Origin: Phellopilus nigrolimitatus
Lineage: Eukaryota > Basidiomycota > Agaricomycetes > Hymenochaetales > Hymenochaetaceae
Reading direction: 5' to 3'
DNA length: 15,125 nucleotides
Assembly: GCA_021029095.1 (NCBI GenBank)
Contig: JAJOHG010000536.1
Coordinates: 1-15,125 of the forward strand
Both the position numbers and the translations under genes were made by a program. Under the pieces are notes generated by a model. That model ran no database searches. It was not told the origin of the DNA and worked only from the letters and a program-made list of their open reading frames with translations. Positions within the stretch are counted from its first letter, which is position 1. The number at the start of each line of letters is the position of its first letter. Below are positions 7,976 to 15,125 of this stretch, one piece after another.

Positions 7976-10900
7976 ATGGACAATGTCGAAATAGTACCCA
8001 GCTCTCCGACATCATCATCATCATGCTCCGACAACAGCGACGCCGTCAACACCTCGTCAGCCAAGGTTTACTTCGGGCCAGTGCAGTCTCCCGAGAAGAA
8101 ATTCGCACCGATACTGAGTCCACGCGTCTCCCAGCACCCGGATGCCCCAGGTCCGTCTAATTTGCGCCGCTCACCGCGCCTATCAGCCGCATCGTTTCAA
8201 CCTGTCGAGGAGATGATGGAATACCATGAACAGGAAGAAGAGGATGAGGGCGATACTTTGTCGGACAAGAAGAGGAATACGTTTCCGGGAAAATCGTGGC
8301 AAGACACACCGCTTCACGATCTCCTTCGAAGGGACGGTGAGTGATTGGCTTTTCTTACCTTTTTCTTTTGATTAAAGTACTTCTCAGAACCGTCATCCGC
8401 TATAGCAAGCCGCATAATGCGTGCACACGACAATCCTTCACCACCGCCTAAAGCCCTTCGCCCGGCCTCGACTCCGCGAACGGCATCGAAGCTGGTCAGC
8501 GAAGCGATCTTCCCGCCCATCTCTGGCTCCGAAAGCTCAGACGTTGCTGTCGAGTGTCTCCCACCATCCTACAACAACCATGTAAACACGCTTACACCAC
8601 CCCCTTCCGATTTATTCGAGAACTCGCCCTTGCCTACACCAACTACTCAACAACATACTTTGATTTCGCCTACTTCACCATCACCATGTCGTATATCTCA
8701 CTCCGCATCTTCAACACTTCAAGTTGACACTGAAGCCGATCTCATATCCTTCGATCACTCCGTGCTTTTTCCATCCCAATCCGACAATGCCACGATTCAT
8801 GCCCCGTCTCCACGACATGCAAGACAGATTCCAGAAACAGTTGACGATCAATTACTCTCCTCTCCACATCCTCCACCTCATCTTGAACTGTCTGAGGTTG
8901 GGCTTTCACTACCTGAGACTAGCCCCCCTTACGAGCAAACGCAACTTGCTAGTGTAATGTCATCATCTGGACCGGGTACACCACGACGGAGGAGCACCAG
9001 GCTCAGTGCGCTTCCACCTCCATCCCAAGCTACAAAGCGCTCGCAGACACCTGAAAGGACACCAGACACGCAGTCTTTAAATCCTCAGAGTACACAAAGT
9101 CGAAAGCGACATCGAGATGGAACAGATAAATTGACTCGTCTTTCGCTCACACCAATCAAAGCTGATTGGTCAGCTGGATCTGATCGCACGGATGAGGAGT
9201 CGGACGAGGAGCACACACTCTTGAAAAAGGGCAAAAGGGACCGGAAGCGTGTGAAGAAAGGGGACGAAGTGACCGAGAATTTGGGCAACCTACAGCTCGC
9301 AGACTCTTTGTCTCCTGAGTCTGCACGGATATTAACGACTCTTATGACTCCAGATGGGACAGCGCCTGCCTCCAATACCAATTTGGAGATGAACGCACCC
9401 GGGACACCACCGAGTGCAGAACTCGTGCTTCTGTCGGACGACGCGAACCAGAAACCTTGCATAGGGACGCCAAATCCACAGCCGCCAAGTGCTTCTTCTA
9501 GAGTGCAACGCCCTCCCCCTGGTTTTGTTGTCTCTCATACCCTCACGCCTGGTCGTGGAACGTCAGGAACGAGGTCCCTCTTCTCTTCAAACTCTCCCGT
9601 CAAGTTGACTTTGACATCAGCACCCGACGATCCCAACCGGACACCAGCACGGCGCGTGCCGGTCTTTTCGCTGCAAGATCCATCACTAACGAATCGAGGA
9701 ATGTTAATGCAGTCAAGCGAAGGACGGATTATATCTAGTGCTGTGCACACTCCCGTGTTCACTCGCCCATCGAACGATAATCCAAATCGAAGTCCAGCTA
9801 AGCGAGTGGCAGTGGCAGATATAGCGGTGGAAAATAACGGTCCTCGTCATGAGAGCCTTAGTACTCCCCAGACTTCGAAGGACAAAGCGCGTCCAAGAAA
9901 CGGCAGCGCACAAACTGAGATGGCTGGATCTATTATAGCCGTGGATAAGCCTACATCCGAGATTGCCATATCGAAGGGTCCAGGTTCAAAGACTATGTTA
10001 GAGGATCCTTCGTCCAAAAGGCTCTTCTCAGCCCCTATGTCAAAGAACGCTTCGATGCCTAATCCGAATGAACCTGTCTCTACACAAAGGGGAAGCAGGA
10101 TACCACGAGCCGGTGGTATTCCGAAGTCTGCAACTGCTGTTCGAACATCTAAACTTCCAATGCCGTCAGTGAGGAGAGCAAATGGAACGGGCACTTCGGT
10201 ATGTGCGAAAATTCGCGTGCATTTAAACATATCTGAGTTCTTCCTCAGCTAACCCGTCTACCATCGCCGGTTAAAATTGCTCCGAAGAGAGCAGCTTGGT
10301 CGCAGAGCAGCTCTTCGAATGGATCGGAGGATTCTGGGAATGGAACAATCCACACGGGTGCACCGGCTGTTTCTGGGCCTTCTCGGAACGACTTTGCAAT
10401 GCGTAAAGTCAGACGTATACGAGAAACAATTAAATCCTCACCACCTCGTCCTATGATCAAAATGCGGCAAGTCATTCCTGGCATGTTTGGAGGTCCGGTC
10501 AGGAACACTGCACCCACCGGTGCAGAGAAAGAGTCCACAGTGCATCATACATTGCCAAGTCCCAATAAATCGTTATCTCAGCAGAGGGGACCGATTATGG
10601 CCAGAGAAGTGGTGAAGGGGACATTGCAGGACTTCGAGCTTAGGACTTCATCGTTCAAGAGTTTGGAGGCTCTAAGAGAAGCCAGAGCAAAGGAGCGGGC
10701 TACCTTAGCTTTGAAAGAGAAAAATGTCGAGGACCTTCCTGACGGTCCTAGTGTCGACGCGTTCACGTTTGAATGCCGATTACCCGCTGACGAGAAGATG
10801 GATGTTGATTCAAACCTTCCAATTGTTGCTACCCCGGACCGAGTACAGGCAACCGGACATGTTGAATTAGATACTGGTCCTCAGTCAGATAGTGGTTTGT

Positions 10901-11762
10901 CTGTGAGCTCTGGGGCCAGAAGATCAACACGGAATCGCCGATCTGTTCAACAAAGCAATGTCTTCGGAACTGTTTCGACGTCGGCTTTACCGACGCCGAG
11001 TTCTTCGCGTCGTAAACCTAGTAATGATCCTCCGAAATCTTTTACACCTCCAAACTTGATCTTTCATAGCAACGGGCTAGCTCTTAAAACCTTGACTAAC
11101 AACAACACCACACGGAATCAGTACTATCACGCACAACTCGAGACGCGCACCATACGAAAGCCGGGCGATCGGCCTGAAAGTCCGACCATGAAGCTACGGA
11201 CCATTATGGAGAAGCAGAAGGAAGAGCAGGATAAGATGCGTGCAGAAAGAGCCCGGAGGCGACGTGGAGATGATGAAGACGATTCAATCATGGATTTTGA
11301 GACCGAGGACTCCATCGTTGTGCAACCTGCAAAGCATCGACGAGGTGCTGGCGAGGACGAAGACTTTGTGACGCCCGTTCGACCTGACAATGGACGAAAG
11401 AGAGTAAAATGGGACCGAGGGCTTGAATCGTCGGTGTATCTTGACGAAATTGAACTACAACCCAGAAGGCATCAAAGTGAGGAATGTCCTTTGGTGCCTC
11501 GTAAAGGCTGTCTGATCAGTATGCCAAACGTGAGCCTTTTGTCGCTGTTCCTGGCAAGCAAGCATGTTTACAAGAATGATCTTTTCTTCCTGCAAAGCAG
11601 AGAATCCCGTTGGATAGCCTTGGGAACGCCTTGAATGCTGATGCACCTCTTGAACTCGCCCCAGAGAGAGTCGTTGTGACAAAGTATGTCTACGACAACG
11701 ACGAAGAGGCACAAGTCATAGTACCTAAGACGACGAGGAGCAAATCGAGGAAGAGCAAATGA
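7976..11762 (+). CDS. Large disordered, probably nuclear cell-cycle protein (unrecognised)
   Basis: I do not recognise a family. Exons 7976-8336, 8388-10198, 10249-11529 and 11598-11762 encode 1205 residues with no globular domain apparent. The sequence is Ser/Pro/Thr-rich with many S/T-P sites, several matching the CDK consensus (SPEK, TPRR, TPER, TPGR, TPAR, SPAK). A 13-residue motif occurs twice: DDPNRTPARRVPV (534-546) and DNPNRSPAKRVAV (584-596). A basic stretch GSRIPRAGGIPKSA has an SxIP EB1-binding motif (SRIP 690-693), followed by SKLP. A charged, probably helical segment (KLRTIMEKQKEEQDKMRAERARRRR) precedes KRVKW (1108-1112), a candidate RVxF PP1-docking motif. Nuclear-localisation clusters such as KKGKRDRKRVKK are present. 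The open frame extends upstream to 7817, but that part runs through TATA- and MCB-like promoter sequence. The last acceptor could be 11597 or 11600. Confidence 0.85.
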
Positions 11763-12007
11763 CAATCCCTCTGTATGGTCTTATGTTAACGGTGCCGTAA
11801 GTCGCGCGACTAGTTTGTATAATCAATTCTTATTTGCAATGTATTTCTTACTTGTCATTATGTCGTTTTGTCACAACAACTTGCTTTTCGTAGATATCAT
11901 CATCTTGGTTGTGATTCAATGGATTCATTTTATGCTACAACTTATGAACCTGCTACAGTCGACAAACAATTTGTTCAAATTCCGCGAATCTTTGTTTATG
12001 CACATAT
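11763..12007. other. Convergent 3' intergenic region
   Basis: The 245 bases lie between the stop of the plus-strand nuclear protein gene (11760-11762) and the stop of the minus-strand SDR gene (12008-12010). The sequence is AT-rich with no supported gene, as expected for two facing 3' ends. Confidence 0.6.
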
Positions 12008-13147
12008 TTATTTCCCACCTCTGTGGCTAATGGTGGGCGAAGCCTGGTTGACTGGGAGAACATAAACTTCCGCAAGGTTGACGTGAGGAGGGCGTGACGC
12101 AGCCCACACAATCTCCTCTGCGATATCTTCTGCCACAACTGCGAAAATTTCAGCACAAAGTCCGTCTTGGCTACAAGCATAAGACTATGAGACATACGTG
12201 GTTGAATCCCCTCGTATACCTTATCTGCAGCAGACTTGTCTCCACGAAAGCGAACTATGGAGAACTCGGTCTCAACCATACCTTTCCAACGAACGTGCTT
12301 GAATTGGTTGGCCGAAAAGGATGGTAGTAGGAGACATACCGGGCTGGATTTCCGTGACGCGGATAGGTGTGTCGACAACCTCCCTCATGAGCGCACCAGA
12401 AAAGGCACGAACAGCATGCTTGGTGGCGCAATAGATGCTCCCGCCAGCGTAAGGTTCGCGGCCGGCGACAGATCCAATGTTGATGACATGACCCGTCTTG
12501 CGCTCTTTGAAGTCTAAAAATCAAGATAAATATAGAGAGAACGTACGAGGGGGCGCGTGATGACCGACTGACCCTTGATGAGGAGTTGGGTCATCGCGAT
12601 GAGACCGAAGACATTCGTTGAGAACATGGCCTCCATATCCTCAGCCTTGATGCTTCCGACTTTGTCCACACCCAGTACGAAGCCAGCATTGTTCACTAAG
12701 ATCATATGAGTATGACGCAGAAAAAGTCAGCAAAATGCATGAATTACCTAGGACATCCACATTCCGGAGATCCTTAGGAACTTTCTCCCATAGGGACGCG
12801 ACCTGTGCTTTATCTGACACGTCAAGCTGAAGACTGGCAACCTTTCCGCTACCCTGCACGGCTTTGACTTCCTCGAGGACTTTCTGCAATGCTTCTGCTC
12901 TTCTAGCAAGGAGGATCAGGTTCGAGCCCGCCTAGACTCAAGTAAACACAGCAAGATACGACAAGAAGGAAAATGCTTTGCCTTAGCAAAAAGAAGAGCA
13001 GTCGCCTAAGTACATGCGAGCAGCAAGATCCATGAGTACTATTTGTGCGCATACAGCTAGCATCAGACTCACGGCCCCGATCCCTCCACTTGCGCCAGTA
13101 ATCAACACCGTTTTTCCCAGTAGACGTGAAGAATTAAAGACAGACAT
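12008..13147 (-). CDS. NADP-dependent short-chain dehydrogenase, YMR226C/YdfG type
   Basis: Classical SDR oxidoreductase of 264 residues, closest in pattern to yeast YMR226C and bacterial YdfG, which oxidise serine, 3-hydroxy acids and related short alcohols with NADP+. Exons on the minus strand: 13147-13073, 13005-12982, 12931-12748, 12695-12573, 12513-12340, 12281-12198, 12138-12008. Motifs are the cofactor glycine loop TGASGGIG (17-24), the ARR basic patch that favours NADP, LDVSD, NNAG (96-99), and the catalytic Ser150, Tyr163 and Lys167 (GGSIYCATK). It continues [17 protein letters not shown] and ends [13 protein letters not shown], all typical of this subgroup. No signal peptide or membrane segment, so probably cytosolic. 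All frames close; the second intron (12932-12981) begins GC instead of GT. Substrate is not shown by the sequence. Confidence 0.95.
12932..12981 (-). other. Apparent GC-AG intron in the SDR gene
   Basis: The 24-nt exon 13005-12982 ends in AAG and is followed by GCAAAG. Using this GC donor with the acceptor at 12932 gives [16 protein letters not shown], the conserved SDR sequence. No GT donor in the interval restores frame at a plausible intron length. The 50-nt length is normal here. Confidence 0.65.
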
Positions 13148-13781
13148 GGCGCAGATCGATCGTCGGGGAACAAATAAGAAAATGGTTGTTATCTTCAGGA
13201 TGTGTAAGTTGACTGTCTATGAATCTAAGGTCGGCATTCGGCCGTCGTTTGAGTGTATTTATGGCGTGCGTGAGGACAGTCATGACCAGATAGGAACGAT
13301 AAGCACACATCTCAGAGTAACATTGTGGAAGTTGGCTCCCAAGTCTTCCTTACTTTCGTACATGTTCGGTGCAAAAGTAAACGTACTTATGTACAGAAGA
13401 CCGTGTTCTACTGTCGGGAATTAAGTCATTATCGCCGGATCTGTTTGCTCCGACTCTAACCTCACGCGAGTTATTTCCCCTTTTTTAAAGCAGCTTGAAG
13501 TCGAGCAAGAGTAGCGCAATCTTGATTTAAACTGATACATCCAATTTGGAATTGAGGCCGAAAGCGAGCGCTTTTCTTACTCGCTAAGTAAAAGAATGGG
13601 GAATTATATATTCTAACCTTCATCAACTACTGACGTCAGGCTCCGAGTGTGATACGAGGGTCTGTCTTCGATTTGTGACAAGTTCATACAAATCTCAGAA
13701 GGATTTAGGCTCTCCTTGGCATAGTCAATGAATGTCTGGATCACCTTCAAAAGGGTCAACGAGGAGCGTCGATGGAAAAAT
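13148..13781. promoter_or_regulatory. Divergent promoter between SDR and SET genes
   Basis: The 634 bases lie between two outward-facing starts (13147 minus, 13782 plus). A perfect palindromic CRE, TGACGTCA, sits at 13631-13638, 144 bp before the SET start. A C/T-rich tract (CCCCTTTTTTAAAG) is near 13478-13491. No extra gene is supported; short frames such as plus 13014-13424 overlap SDR exon and intron sequence. Confidence 0.55.
13631..13638. promoter_or_regulatory. Palindromic CRE, TGACGTCA
   Basis: Exact full cAMP-response / ATF-CREB type element between two divergent genes. In fungi bZIP factors of the Atf1 class bind it in stress responses. Which of the two genes it serves cannot be told from sequence. 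Confidence 0.45.
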
Positions 13782-15125
13782 ATGTTGAAGTGGCTAAAAG
13801 CCAAGGGTTTAGATGATCAAATTGTCGTCGAACCTCGAACTCGGCAGGGTATGTGCAAGTGTCTATTTTGCGCGATTTATTGCCAGAAGCAACACCCATT
13901 CTCTTAGGAGCTGGTCGTGGCCTGTTTTCTACTCGTCCTCTTCAAGTGAGGTGCAAATTTCATACTTTGTAAAGTGTCTCATTCAGACACATTGCTAGCA
14001 GCCTGCTTCTGCTCGGACTGCTCCCCTTCTTAGAATTCCTGAAGCAGCTCTGCTTAACTCAAAAACTCTGAACGCGATCTATCCGTCTATCGCCCTGGAA
14101 GGGGGTTTCAATACTTCATCTGCAGGTCTCATACTTAACGGCACGCAGCTTTTGTCCATGCACTTGGCTATGAATCGGCCCTTGGATCAGACTGAATCCC
14201 AGGACCCTCATTTTGGTCCCTACATATCCACTCTTCCAAGAGACTTCAGCAGTCATCCTCTGAGCTGGATAGTTAAAAGAGAACGGAAAATTGCGGAACC
14301 TCTCGAGCTTGAGTTACTTGATTCACTTTCACCGTGCGTCTTATCAGAGCTGCAAGTGGTCGCGAAACGTTTCTGGAATGATTGGGAAATTGTACTCAAA
14401 TGCAAGGTGCGTCGTGTTGTACTCTCAAAGGCTAAATGTGTAAAATATAGCACGCTATGCTTTATTCAGGAAACGAATCGCGAGGTCTTTAACTTGGCAG
14501 AGCAGAACAGGCACTTGAACGAAGATAATTTCTTATGGGGATGGCTTATAGGTCAGTAATTTAAGACCACGGCTAGCACCTTCTGATTGAATCTCCTAGT
14601 GAACACACGCTGCTTATACTATAAGATTTTCACCCAAAACTTTCCACTGTCAAATCTTACGCTCTGTCCGATCGTCGACTTCGCGAACCATACATCATCT
14701 ATATCTTTACCTTGTGCGATCCCTCAAACAATATCGGAAAATATTTGGACGAATCGTAAAGACCATTCTGCAAAGGCCCATGACTTCGTACTTTTATCTC
14801 CGAGTCAAGCCGTAAATGATGGTGAAGAGATATTTCTCAGATACGGCGGTCATTGCAATAGGACGCTGTTCGTTGAATATGGCTTTGTCGGTGAATGCAC
14901 CGAAGAAGAAGTGGATGTATCCGACTTGGTCAACAATTTACTGGAACAGAAAAATGCCGGAAAGCAAATAAAACGAATACTTGGAGCAGAAGGCTATTCA
15001 AAGTACAAAATTTGTTTCAGGATATACTCTGAATGGCAGTGATTTCTGATTAAGAGTCCTAGTGATTTGAGCATGTATGCTTCTCCTCAACCTGCTCATC
15101 CCTCATGGCGTCTGCTCTGCGCTTT
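13782..15125 (+). CDS. SET-domain protein, lysine-methyltransferase-like (3' end beyond window)
   Basis: SET protein of the Rubisco-LSMT/SETD3/SETD6/Rkm type, whose members methylate lysine or histidine on non-histone proteins. Exons 13782-13848, 13887-13945, 13999-14406, 14470-14551, 14600-15002 and 15063 to the right edge. The N-terminus MLKWLKAKGLDDQIVVEP is typical, then GAGRGLFSTRPLQ (start of the SET fold) and LLRIPEAALLN. The long insert carries FGPYISTLPRDFSSHPLSW, then NEDNFLWGWLIVNTRCLYY. The SET core has VDFANHT (the NH motif) and GEEIFLRYGGHCNRTLFVEYGF (with the catalytic-tyrosine YGF). The last part, EGYSNDLSMYASPQPAHPSW, begins the substrate-binding domain. The first intron is only 38 nt, and the second acceptor may be 13998 or 14001. 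An overlapping out-of-frame ATG (13772) lies 10 bases upstream. Family certain; substrate unknown. Confidence 0.9.
14407..14469 (+). other. In-frame, stop-free 63-nt intron in the SET gene
   Basis: The interval has a GTGCGT donor and a TTTATTCAG acceptor. Removing it joins VLKCK to ETNREVFNLAEQNRHL, the natural SET insert. Its length is a multiple of three and it has no stop, so retention would add 21 residues without breaking the protein. Confidence 0.65.

Noticed and set aside
15003..15062. An apparent double frameshift near the 3' end of the SET gene (SDFLIKSP readable in another frame).
   Set aside because: A normal 60-nt intron with a GTACAA donor, CTGAT branch and CCTAG acceptor joins EGYS-N to DLSMYASPQPAHPSW in frame, so no base loss is needed.

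Overview
The window looks like nuclear DNA of a basidiomycete fungus, most likely an Agaricomycete. Seven protein genes can be followed. Most are cut by many short introns of about 40-70 nt with GT...AG ends and CTGAY or TACTAAC-like branch sites. The deduced proteins are fungal types: a PMT2-class protein O-mannosyltransferase, fibrillarin, a J-domain protein of the DNAJC9 type, a UPF0658-like membrane protein, a YMR226C-type short-chain dehydrogenase and a lysine-methyltransferase-like SET protein. I see no rRNA, tRNA, CRISPR array, virus or recognisable transposon gene.

Layout. Minus strand: the 5' half of an O-mannosyltransferase gene (1-1439, running off the left edge), fibrillarin (1812-3106), a 1.1 kb gene-free stretch with a family of inverted repeats (3107-4193), the DNAJC9-like gene (4194-5307), and a 15-exon membrane protein gene (5627-7468). 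A 507-bp divergent promoter then separates it from a plus-strand gene for a large disordered, probably cell-cycle-controlled nuclear protein (7976-11762). That gene converges on a minus-strand SDR gene (12008-13147). A second divergent promoter of about 630 bp leads to a plus-strand SET-domain gene (13782 to beyond the right edge).

The genes do not form one pathway. They are ordinary housekeeping functions: secretory-pathway glycosylation, Golgi membrane, rRNA methylation, histone chaperoning and protein methylation. The possible novelty lies in the unrecognised 1205-residue protein, which carries SxIP and RVxF-type docking motifs and several CDK consensus sites and has MCB/E2F-like promoter boxes. 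Also notable are a 9- or 15-nt microexon, two apparent GC-AG introns and the inverted-repeat family upstream of fibrillarin.

A caution on sequence quality: the mannosyltransferase and fibrillarin genes both lose frame by single missing bases, and each break can be explained by a homopolymer run that is one base short. Fibrillarin is essential in model fungi, so consensus error is the likeliest cause, at least in the left 2.2 kb. The other five genes splice into uninterrupted frames.
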